Assembly (NCBI RefSeq): GCF_002906165.1
Contig: NZ_PPCN01000004.1
Location: 1-64,000 of the forward strand
Origin: Roseibium marinum
GTDB lineage: Bacteria > Pseudomonadota > Alphaproteobacteria > Rhizobiales > Stappiaceae
DNA length: 64,000 nucleotides
Reading direction: 5' to 3'
Shown: positions 24,792-32,558 of the stretch, piece by piece
Numbering within the stretch: position 1 is the stretch's first letter
Layout of the letters: every line of letters starts with the position of its first letter
Notes under the pieces: model-generated
Seen by the model: the letters and a program-made list of their open reading frames with translations, nothing else
Told to the model about the DNA's origin: nothing
Database searches by the model: none
Made by a program: the position numbers and the translations under genes

Positions 24792-26315
24792 ATGCTTACA
24801 TACATGCGCATTGCCGCGCTCGCGGCAATGATGCCGTTCATGATTCCGGCCGAAGCGAGAGCTGACAAGGCGGATGACACGATGCGTGTCGCGTTCGGCG
24901 AAGAGATCCTCAATCTCGACTACAACAACACAACCAAGCGCGAATACATCATCCTGTCGGACCTGATCGACGAAGGTCTTTTCGACTACGATCCGGAAAC
25001 AAACACCTACATCCCGTCGGTCGCCACCGGCTATGAGTATCTCGATCCGCTCACGATCGAGGTGAAGCTGCGCGACGGAGTGATTTTCCACGACGGAACC
25101 GGCCTCACAGCCGAGGATGTGGCCTACACCTACAACTGGGTCATAAGCGAGGAGAGCGAGAGCGCCGCGAAAGGTACGATTGAACGCTGGCTCGACAAGG
25201 CGGTTGCCGTCGATGACAAAACCATCCGCTTCCATATGCTCGAGGAATATCCGCTGGCGGTTCGCGACATGGCCAATCGTATCCAGATCCGCAAAGCCGG
25301 CACCTACGACAACGACCCGAACGCCGCGGCGACCAGCCTCGTCGGCCTCGGCCCCTACAGGGTAGAGTCTTTCGAGCCCGGCAAGGAAGTCGTTCTGAAA
25401 GCCTTTGACGGCTATTTCGCTGAAAGCCCGAAGCAGCCCGTCTCTATCGGAACAATTGTGATCCGCAGCCTTCCGGACACCGGAACCCAGCAGGCCGAAC
25501 TGTTTTCGGGCGGCATCGACTGGATGTTCAAGGTCTCGCGCGATGTGGCTGAATCCATGGGCGCGGCTCCCAACATCGATCATGTCGTGTCCACCGATCT
25601 GCGCATCGGTTTCCTCGTGCTCGATGCCTTCGGGCACACGGACCCGGAAGGCCCGCTGACAAACGTCCTCGTGCGCCGGGCCATGAACCATGCCATCAAC
25701 CGCGACGAGATAGCCGAGTTCCTGATGGGTGGCGGTGCACAGGCGGTCCATACGGCATGCCACCCGGCGCAGTTCGGCTGCGATCAATCCGTCGCGGAAT
25801 ACGACTACGACCCGGAAAAGGCCAAGGCCCTTCTGGCCGAAGCCGGATACCCGGAGGGGTTTGACCTCGAGCTGTGGTCCTACCGCGACAAGGCTGTCGC
25901 CGAAGTCGTCCTGGCGAAGCTCCAGGCTGTCGGCATCAACGTGTCGCTTCGCCACGGCAAGCTTGCTTCGCTGAACGAGGCACGTGCCAACCGCCAGATC
26001 CAGGCCTATTTCGGGACATGGGGATCGGGCGGCACGCCGGACACGGCGGCAATCGCCCGGGTGCACTTCAGCGCCGACACCGACCGCAACATGTCCAACA
26101 ACCCCAAGGTCACCGATCTCGTTCTGGCCGCCGAAGTGACCGGCGACCAGGAAAAGCGCAAGGCGCTTTACTCCGAGGCGCTGTCGATCATCGCGGACGA
26201 GGCTTACTGGGTCCCGATGTTTTCCTACGCGCAGAACTTCCTTGTAAATTCGGAACTGGAATTTCCGACCTACGCGGATGGTCTGCCGAGGCTTTATCGC
26301 GCAAATTGGAAATAA
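24792..26315 (+). CDS. Peptide/nickel-type ABC substrate-binding protein (SBP family 5)
   Basis: The 507-residue periplasmic protein starts with a signal peptide (MRIAALAAMMPFMIPAEARA). The family 5 pattern is clear: VKLRDGVIFHDGTGLTAEDV, SLVGLGPYRVESFEPGKEVV, VRRAMNHAINRDEIAEFLMG and YDPEKAKALLAEAGYPEGFD. DppA/OppA relatives bind peptides, opines and chelates. GGGAGGAG precedes the ATG. It is the first gene of the operon binding protein - permease - permease - double ATPase - lyase, so the ligand is probably the substrate of that lyase or a precursor. Confidence 0.9.
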   Translation: MLTYMRIAALAAMMPFMIPAEARADKADDTMRVAFGEEILNLDYNNTTKREYIILSDLIDEGLFDYDPETNTYIPSVATGYEYLDPLTIEVKLRDGVIFHDGTGLTAEDVAYTYNWVISEESESAAKGTIERWLDKAVAVDDKTIRFHMLEEYPLAVRDMANRIQIRKAGTYDNDPNAAATSLVGLGPYRVESFEPGKEVVLKAFDGYFAESPKQPVSIGTIVIRSLPDTGTQQAELFSGGIDWMFKVSRDVAESMGAAPNIDHVVSTDLRIGFLVLDAFGHTDPEGPLTNVLVRRAMNHAINRDEIAEFLMGGGAQAVHTACHPAQFGCDQSVAEYDYDPEKAKALLAEAGYPEGFDLELWSYRDKAVAEVVLAKLQAVGINVSLRHGKLASLNEARANRQIQAYFGTWGSGGTPDTAAIARVHFSADTDRNMSNNPKVTDLVLAAEVTGDQEKRKALYSEALSIIADEAYWVPMFSYAQNFLVNSELEFPTYADGLPRLYRANWK

Positions 26316-26340
26316 CGGCGGACGGCGCACCTGGATCAAC

Positions 26341-26370
26341 AGACCTCCAATCGGTCTCGATTGGAGGTCT
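26341..26370 (+). promoter_or_regulatory. Perfect 12-bp hairpin after the binding-protein gene
   Basis: AGACCTCCAATC and GATTGGAGGTCT pair perfectly around a 6-base loop, 25 bases past the binding-protein stop and about 115 bases before the permease start. Without a T-run it probably stabilises the binding-protein mRNA or causes partial termination. Confidence 0.65.
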
Positions 26371-26484
26371 GCAAGATGATCGGCCTTAAAGTGTCAGAGC
26401 ATCTTGCCGGCGTTCAAGCGAACGCGGGATGAGCAGGCGCGCCGGACTGTCCCAGATTTTTCTCCGACCCGTAAAGTCCGCAAA

Positions 26485-27402
26485 ATGTTGAAATACTCCC
26501 TGAAGCGATTGTCGCTTGCCGTCGCGGTGGCCGTTATCTTGTCCTTCGTGACCTTCCTGTTGCTGAACTTCGCCACCGATCCCGCCCAGGCAATCGCTGG
26601 CGAAGACGCCGAGCCGGAAGTCGTGGAGCAGATCCGCAAGACCTACGGCTTCGACCGTCCGTTCCTCGTGCGCTACGCCGAGTGGGCCGGCGGTGTGCTT
26701 CGCGGAGATTTCGGCGAAAGCTACTACTGGAACAAACCGGTCGCGGAGATCGTTATGAACCGCACGCCGGTGACGCTGCTGCTGGCGTTCATGTCGATTT
26801 CCGTCACCATCATCATCGCCTTGCCGCTGGGGATCGTGGCGGCGTTCAGGCCGAACACGGCAATCGACCGGATGGCACTCGGGGTCGCCGTCTCCGCGCA
26901 GGCAATCCCGAATTTCTGGCTCGGCCTGATCATGATCATTCTCTTCGCGGTCACATGGCAGATATTTCCGGTCTCCGGCGACAGCTCCCTGTCGCATTTC
27001 GTTCTGCCGTCATTCGTCCTCGGCGCCAGCTCGGTTCCGGCGGTGATGCGCCTGACGCGGACCGGCATGCTTGACGTCATGGAGAGCGACTACATCCGCA
27101 CAGCGCGGGCCAAAGGCTATCGAGGCTTTGCCCTCGTGCGCCGGCACGCTCTCAGGAACGCCATTTTGCCGGTCATCAGCGTTCTGGCGGTTCAGCTCGG
27201 CCACAAGTTCGCCGGCTCCGTCATCACCGAAACCATCTTCGCCATCAACGGAATCGGACGGCTGGCACTGGAATCGATCCTCGGGTCGGATATCCCCACC
27301 GTGCAGATGCTGATCTTCCTGTTCGCCATCGTTTTCGTCGCGATGAACCTCCTCGCCGACATCCTCAACGCGGTGCTCGACCCAAGACTGAGGATCGCAT
27401 GA
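26485..27402 (+). CDS. Peptide-type ABC transporter permease (DppB-like)
   Basis: The 305-residue permease starts at the ATG at 26485 (MLKYSLKRLSLAVAVAVILS). The family pattern includes a periplasmic loop with IRKTYGFDRPFLVRYAEWAG and GDFGESYYWNKPVAEIV, the EAA-type loop YIRTARAKGYRGFALVRRHA and about six membrane segments. It pairs with the DppC-like permease, whose gene overlaps its stop by four bases. An open frame upstream to 26404 includes the intergenic region and is not supported. Confidence 0.92.
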   Translation: MLKYSLKRLSLAVAVAVILSFVTFLLLNFATDPAQAIAGEDAEPEVVEQIRKTYGFDRPFLVRYAEWAGGVLRGDFGESYYWNKPVAEIVMNRTPVTLLLAFMSISVTIIIALPLGIVAAFRPNTAIDRMALGVAVSAQAIPNFWLGLIMIILFAVTWQIFPVSGDSSLSHFVLPSFVLGASSVPAVMRLTRTGMLDVMESDYIRTARAKGYRGFALVRRHALRNAILPVISVLAVQLGHKFAGSVITETIFAINGIGRLALESILGSDIPTVQMLIFLFAIVFVAMNLLADILNAVLDPRLRIA

Positions 27403-28325
27403 TGAGCGATGCAAAGGCTGACATCTCTTATATCGAGGCAGACGCTGCCGACGCCACACCGGCGCCACTGACACCCGGACAGGTGCTTCGCATGCGCGCC
27501 CGGGGTCACCGCGGCCTCCAGATCGGCATGGCCATTCTCCTCGCCCTGCTCCTGATCGCCCTCTTCGCTCCGCTTCTGGCGCCGCACGATCCCTTCGCCC
27601 AGACCCTGTCGGCGCGCATGTTGCCACCGGTCTGGTCGGAAGGCGGACGCTGGGAATATCCCTTCGGTACCGACCAGGTGGGGCGGGACTACCTGAGCCG
27701 CCTGATCTACGGATCCCGGATCTCGCTACTCGTCGGCTTTGGCGCCGCGACCATCGGGATGCTGATCGGCGTGACCCTGGGCGTTCTGGCGGGCTTCTTC
27801 GGCGGCCGGATCGACTATGCCGTGAATTTTGTCCTGACGGCACAGCTCGCGCTTCCGGGCCTGCTGCTCGCGATGGCCCTGGTTTTCATCATCGGGCCTT
27901 CGGTCTGGGTGGTCATAGGCATCGTCGGGGTGCTGCACTGGACCTATTACCTGGTGGTCACCCGGTCGGCGACGATGCGGCTTCGGGAGATCGATTTCGT
28001 CGCCGCCGCCGAGGCCATCGGAGCATCGCGACTGCAGATCCTGTTACGGGAGATCCTGCCCAATCTCGTGCCACAGATCCTGGTAATTTTCACATTCGAA
28101 CTCGGCGTGGCGATCCTCGCGGAAAGTGCGCTCAGTTTTCTCGGAGTGGGCATCCCCCCGCCAACTCCCTCCTGGGGGCTGATGATCGCGGAAGGCAAGG
28201 AAGTGATGTTCTTCCGTCCGTGGCAGGTCGTGCTGCCGGGGATCGCGATCTTCCTGCTTGTGGTCGCGGCCAACCTGGCGGGCGACGGCCTGCGTGACAT
28301 TACCTCGCCTGAAGGGAGGAACTGA
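27399..28325 (+). CDS. Peptide-type ABC transporter permease (DppC-like)
   Basis: The 308-residue permease has a cytoplasmic N-terminal tail, a membrane segment at about 42-62 (GMAILLALLLIALFAPLLAP), then the conserved loop FGTDQVGRDYLSRLIYGSRI typical of DppC/OppC. The EAA loop is FVAAAEAIGASRLQILLREI, followed by the FLGVGIPPPTPSWG motif near the C-terminus. The ATG overlaps the DppB-like stop (ATGA), which couples translation of the two subunits. Confidence 0.92.
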   Translation: MMSDAKADISYIEADAADATPAPLTPGQVLRMRARGHRGLQIGMAILLALLLIALFAPLLAPHDPFAQTLSARMLPPVWSEGGRWEYPFGTDQVGRDYLSRLIYGSRISLLVGFGAATIGMLIGVTLGVLAGFFGGRIDYAVNFVLTAQLALPGLLLAMALVFIIGPSVWVVIGIVGVLHWTYYLVVTRSATMRLREIDFVAAAEAIGASRLQILLREILPNLVPQILVIFTFELGVAILAESALSFLGVGIPPPTPSWGLMIAEGKEVMFFRPWQVVLPGIAIFLLVVAANLAGDGLRDITSPEGRN

Positions 28326-28326
28326 G

Positions 28327-30174
28327 ATGTCCGACACAGTCATCGACGTCGCAGACCTGTCCGTCACGCTGGATACGCCCAACGGGCCCCTGAATGCCGT
28401 GCACGAGGTGAGTTTCAACCTCAAACGGGGAGAAAGCCTCGGGATCGTCGGCGAAAGCGGATCGGGCAAGTCCATGACGGCGCTCGCGCTCATGAACCTG
28501 CTCCCGCGTTCGGCGGCAAGAAAGGCCGGGCATCTCCGGTTTCTGGAAGATGAGCTGACCGGGCTTACGGACCAGGACTTCGCGCGCCGCCTTGCCGGGC
28601 AGAAGATAGGGATGATTTTCCAGGAACCGATGACGTCGCTCAATCCGGTCTACAGCGTCGGGCGCCAATTGACCGAGGGTGTCGTGCGCGCCGGTCTGAT
28701 GGGCGAAGCAGAGGCTCGTCGCCTGGCCCTGGATCTGATGGACCGCGTTGGTCTGCCTGATCCCAAAGCGCGTTTCGACCAATATCCGCACCAGTTTTCC
28801 GGCGGCCAGCGCCAGCGCGTGATGATCGCCATGGGTCTGATGTCGAAACCCGACCTGATGATCGCCGATGAGCCCACCACGGCGCTCGATGTGACGGTCC
28901 AGGCGCAGATTCTTACACTCATGGCCGATCTTCAGCGCGAATTCGGCATGGCGATGATCCTGATCACCCACGATCTGGGCGTGGTTGCCCAGACAGTCGA
29001 CAAGGTCGCGGTGATGTATGCGGGCGAATTCGTCGAAACGGGGCCTGTGCGCAAGGTGCTCGGACAACCCAGGCACCCCTATACGGCCGCTCTTTTGCAT
29101 GCGGCGCCGGAGCTTGGCAACGAAAGGCGGCGCCTGTCCGCGATCCCCGGACGGATCCGGCCGGTCTACGGGGAGCGCACAGCCTGCATTTTCGAAAACC
29201 GCTGCACCATGGCTGAGGCCCGCTGCCGTGCGGCACGCCCCGGTCTGCAGGCAGCGGACGCCGGCCACGGCTACCGCTGCATCATGCCGCCGCAGCAGGT
29301 CAGGGTGTTGGCCGAAAAAATGCCGTTACTGCCCTCCGCCACGGTTTCGGGCGGTGAACCGGTGATCGAGATCTCGAAGGTGGCGCGAATTTTCACCACA
29401 CGCCGGACTGCCTTTCAACCCGTGCAAAGCCTGCGCGCGGTCGACGGCGTGGACCTGACCGTGTCGCGCGGCGAGACCTTTGCCCTGGTCGGTGAAAGTG
29501 GATCCGGCAAGAGCACCCTTGCGCGCATGCTGCTTGGCCTGGACACGCCGAGCGAAGGGGATATCCGCATCTCGGGACAGCCTGTGTCCGAACTGAGCGG
29601 GCTCAATCGCGCCAGGCTGGTTCAGCCGATCTTCCAGGATCCGTATTCCTCTCTCAACCCGAGGCGAAGCATCGGGGAGACAATCGCGCAGCCGCTTGCC
29701 ATCCATCGCATCGGCACACGCGAGAGCCGGCGCGACAAGGTGCGCGGCATCATGGATCTCGTCGGTCTGCCCGGGGCCTTTCTGCACAATTATCCCAGCC
29801 AGCTTTCCGGTGGCCAGCGTCAGCGTGTGGCAATCGCACGCGCGCTCATCATGCAGCCCGAGATCCTTGTCTGTGACGAACCGACATCGGCACTCGACGT
29901 CTCCGTCCAGGCCCAGATCCTGAATCTGCTCGCGGATCTGAAGGCGGAAGTCGGCCTGACGCTCTTCCTCATCACCCACGATATCGGTGTCGTTCATCAA
30001 ATTGCCGACCGTGTGGCGGTGATGAAATCGGGCCGGATTGTCGAGGCCGGATCCTCGGCCGAAGTGCTTCAATCGCCTAAAGAAAATTACACCCAGGCGC
30101 TGCTGTCCGCGGTTCCCTCAACTGCGCGGGCCCTGAATAGCGAACCCTCGGGAGAAGAAATACATGCTGGCTGA
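28327..30174 (+). CDS. Fused double ABC ATPase (DppD-DppF type)
   Basis: The 615-residue protein carries two complete ATPase domains: Walker A GESGSGKS at 42-49 and again at 389-396, and signature FSGGQRQRV and LSGGQRQRV. Each has a Walker B ending in DEPT.ALDV. Between them is the oligopeptide-type C-terminal cysteine segment of the first half (ACIFENRCTMAEARCRAARP), which in relatives can bind an iron-sulfur cluster. Such fusions replace separate DppD and DppF. The ATG at 28327 lies one base after the permease stop, and its 3' end overlaps the lyase gene by 11 bases. Confidence 0.93.
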   Translation: MSDTVIDVADLSVTLDTPNGPLNAVHEVSFNLKRGESLGIVGESGSGKSMTALALMNLLPRSAARKAGHLRFLEDELTGLTDQDFARRLAGQKIGMIFQEPMTSLNPVYSVGRQLTEGVVRAGLMGEAEARRLALDLMDRVGLPDPKARFDQYPHQFSGGQRQRVMIAMGLMSKPDLMIADEPTTALDVTVQAQILTLMADLQREFGMAMILITHDLGVVAQTVDKVAVMYAGEFVETGPVRKVLGQPRHPYTAALLHAAPELGNERRRLSAIPGRIRPVYGERTACIFENRCTMAEARCRAARPGLQAADAGHGYRCIMPPQQVRVLAEKMPLLPSATVSGGEPVIEISKVARIFTTRRTAFQPVQSLRAVDGVDLTVSRGETFALVGESGSGKSTLARMLLGLDTPSEGDIRISGQPVSELSGLNRARLVQPIFQDPYSSLNPRRSIGETIAQPLAIHRIGTRESRRDKVRGIMDLVGLPGAFLHNYPSQLSGGQRQRVAIARALIMQPEILVCDEPTSALDVSVQAQILNLLADLKAEVGLTLFLITHDIGVVHQIADRVAVMKSGRIVEAGSSAEVLQSPKENYTQALLSAVPSTARALNSEPSGEEIHAG

Positions 30175-31534
30175 AACACAAACCGGTTACTTTAGCGACG
30201 AGAAGCGCTGGCAGTCCTGGCTGGATGTCGAGGCCGCGCTGGCGCGCGTACAGGCCGAGGCAGGCGTGATCCCGGACTGGGCCGCCCGGGAGATCACCGC
30301 CGCCGCGCGGCTCGAGAAACTCGATGTCATGAAGTTTCGCACCGAAATCCGGCGAACGATGGCGCCCGTCCACGCACTCTCCCGCAGCCTCGCCGATGCC
30401 TGTGGCGACGCCGGCGCCTGGGTGCACTGGGGGGCGACGACGCAGAACGTGATCGACGCCGGGCGCCTCCTTGTGTTGAAGGAGCTGCAGGCTGATCTCA
30501 AGGGCGGCTTCGCCCTGGCTCTTCACCGCATGGCCGGCCTGGCGGAGACCCATGCGGAGACCGCGATGGTCGGACGAACAAACCGCCAGCACGCGCTCCC
30601 CATAACTTTCGGTTTCAAGGTCGCCGGCTGGATCGACGAGTTCTTACGCGTTGGAGAGCGGATCGAGGAGTGCGAACAGCGGCTCTTCCAGCTGCGCTTC
30701 GGCGGCGCGATCGGTGCGTTTCAGAGCCTCGGAGAAAAAGGGCCGGCGCTCTCGGCACGGCTCGCGGAGGAGCTGGGACTGAAGTCCGCTCTTTATGAAG
30801 GCCGTGCCCAGGTGGACACGCTGATTGAGTACATCTCGTGTCTTGCCATGCTCGGCGTCGCGGTTTCCAGGATCGGCAACGACCTTTATGTCCTGATGCA
30901 GACCGAGATCGGCGAGGTCACCGAGGATCTTGGCCACGACGTCGTCGGCAGTTCGACCATGCCGCACAAGGTGAACCCCAAGCTGGTGGTCGCGCTCACG
31001 TCGGAGGCGAACCTCCTGCGAGCAAAGGCGGCAAGCGCATACGCGGTGACACCGCCAAGCCACGAGGGAGACGCGGTCACCAATCGCGAGCTGCGCATCC
31101 TCGTCGAAGAAACAAGCCTGCTTGCCCTGAGCGTGACTGACCGCCTCGCCGGTATCCTGGACGCCGTGGTCGTGGAAACCGGTGCGACGAACCGGAACCT
31201 CGCCTCATCGAGCGACGGGACGGCCCTTGAAAGCGTGATGATGCGCCTAGCTCCCAAGCTTGGCCGCGCTGCCGCCCATGATGCTCTGCATGCGGCCGTA
31301 ACGCGCGCCAGGACAACGGGCGAGCCGCTGGACAGCCTGATCCTGAGCATGCCGGAGATCGAGGGCGCAATTGACACGGCGGCGCTCAAGCAGCTCTTCG
31401 ATCCACGCCGGAACACCGGTCAGAGCGCGGCGATCGCCCGTCAGTTCGCGGTGGCGGGCAGAGAGCGGGCCGGCCGGCTCGAGACGGCTTCGGGCGCGAA
31501 CCGCAACACCCGGGCCAGTGCAGGGCTGGAGTAG
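30164..31534 (+). CDS. Fumarase/aspartase-superfamily lyase (PurB/PcaB-like), substrate unknown
   Basis: This 456-residue enzyme has the superfamily signature GSSTMPHKVNPK from about residue 262, whose serine loop provides the general base. Other blocks are WLDVEAALARVQAEAGVIP, VHWGATTQNVIDAG and VGRTNRQHALPITFGFKVAG. The signature is of the adenylosuccinate lyase / carboxymuconate cycloisomerase type, not the argininosuccinate type. Members eliminate fumarate from N-substituted aspartates or open lactones. No purine or protocatechuate genes are nearby; the gene is translationally coupled to an importer. An imported N-substituted amino acid is therefore a likelier substrate. Confidence 0.85.
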   Translation: MLAETQTGYFSDEKRWQSWLDVEAALARVQAEAGVIPDWAAREITAAARLEKLDVMKFRTEIRRTMAPVHALSRSLADACGDAGAWVHWGATTQNVIDAGRLLVLKELQADLKGGFALALHRMAGLAETHAETAMVGRTNRQHALPITFGFKVAGWIDEFLRVGERIEECEQRLFQLRFGGAIGAFQSLGEKGPALSARLAEELGLKSALYEGRAQVDTLIEYISCLAMLGVAVSRIGNDLYVLMQTEIGEVTEDLGHDVVGSSTMPHKVNPKLVVALTSEANLLRAKAASAYAVTPPSHEGDAVTNRELRILVEETSLLALSVTDRLAGILDAVVVETGATNRNLASSSDGTALESVMMRLAPKLGRAAAHDALHAAVTRARTTGEPLDSLILSMPEIEGAIDTAALKQLFDPRRNTGQSAAIARQFAVAGRERAGRLETASGANRNTRASAGLE

Positions 31535-32421
31535 CAGCGTTCCGTAAGCCATGCCCGAATCCGGTTCGAGAAATCGCGCGTTGCCACCGACGTTCTCCCC
31601 TTGCCGGTGACCAGGCAATAGTCGGTCCACATGTCCGGCTCAAGCGGTCTGAGCACCAGGCGTTCATCCTCCTGGAGACCGGCATGAATTCTGTCGGCGA
31701 GCGTCACGCCGAGCCCGTTGCGCACGAGATCGAGCGCTGCCGCGCTTGAGCTGGTCTCCGACACGATCCGCGGCGCGAAGGAGTGGGACATCGCCATGGC
31801 GTCGAGGCGTTTGCGCCAGCGCTGCGCCGGCCGCAAGGCGACGAAATCCTCATCGACGATATCCTGGATGGTGAGCGTTTCCCTGTTCGCGAGCCGGTGC
31901 CCCCTCGCCATCGCCACCTCGTAGCGCGCGCTGACGAGCGGCTCGACGTCGAGATCGACGATCGCGTTTTCGACAGGAAGGGACAGGATGCCGAGATTGT
32001 ATTCCCGGGCCGCCACCTTGCTCTCCAGATCGAAGCGCGTCTCGATGTTCAAGACGCTGCGCACCCCCGGGTTCTCCGCCTGCCAGATCGCCAGAACCGG
32101 AGAAAAGACGGAGATCGCCAGGGGAACCGTACTGACCAGCCGGAGCGGATCTGAATCGACCGACCGGACCTGGGCCGCAATGTCGGTGAGCCGTTCCAGA
32201 CCTTCCAGAATGTGCTGGGAGCGCCGCAGGAATTCACGCCCCTCGCCGGTCAGGTCGAGATTGCGGTTGCGCCGCGAAAACAGCGTCAGCTTCAACTCGT
32301 GCTCGAGCACGCCGATCATGCGGCTTGCCGCCGACGGGCTCATTCCCAGCCGATCGGCGGCCGACGCGAGCGAGCCCGTCCGCACGATCATTCGAAAAAG
32401 CTGAACGGATCGCAAATTCAT
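31441..32421 (-). CDS. LysR-family transcriptional regulator
   Basis: The 326-residue regulator has an N-terminal winged helix-turn-helix (1-60: MIVRTGSLASAADRLGMSPS, SRMIGVLEHELKLTLFSRR) and a LysR effector-binding domain (about 90-295). It is convergent with the lyase gene and their 3' ends overlap by 94 bases, so the last 30 residues are encoded antisense to the lyase C-terminus. This tail (PEAVSSRPARSLPATAN) is low-complexity. It probably regulates the importer-lyase operon in response to the imported compound, although it is not divergent from it. Confidence 0.88.
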   Translation of the reverse strand: MNLRSVQLFRMIVRTGSLASAADRLGMSPSAASRMIGVLEHELKLTLFSRRNRNLDLTGEGREFLRRSQHILEGLERLTDIAAQVRSVDSDPLRLVSTVPLAISVFSPVLAIWQAENPGVRSVLNIETRFDLESKVAAREYNLGILSLPVENAIVDLDVEPLVSARYEVAMARGHRLANRETLTIQDIVDEDFVALRPAQRWRKRLDAMAMSHSFAPRIVSETSSSAAALDLVRNGLGVTLADRIHAGLQEDERLVLRPLEPDMWTDYCLVTGKGRTSVATRDFSNRIRAWLTERCYSSPALARVLRFAPEAVSSRPARSLPATAN

Positions 32422-32558
32422 TGCGCGAACATACGTGTGTTCCCGCCGCGCGCCAAGTCATTGCGGCATCGGTATGGCAGTCCGGGTTTGCGGAGAAGCG
32501 CCTTCGGCACCCGCCCGATGCTTCTGGAACGCACACACGCGCAATCGGCAAAGCGGAT

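Noticed and set aside
30164..31534. Assignment of the lyase as adenylosuccinate lyase, argininosuccinate lyase or EDDS lyase
   Set aside because: The signature is PurB/PcaB-like but length and context fit none of these firmly, so it is left as a superfamily member.
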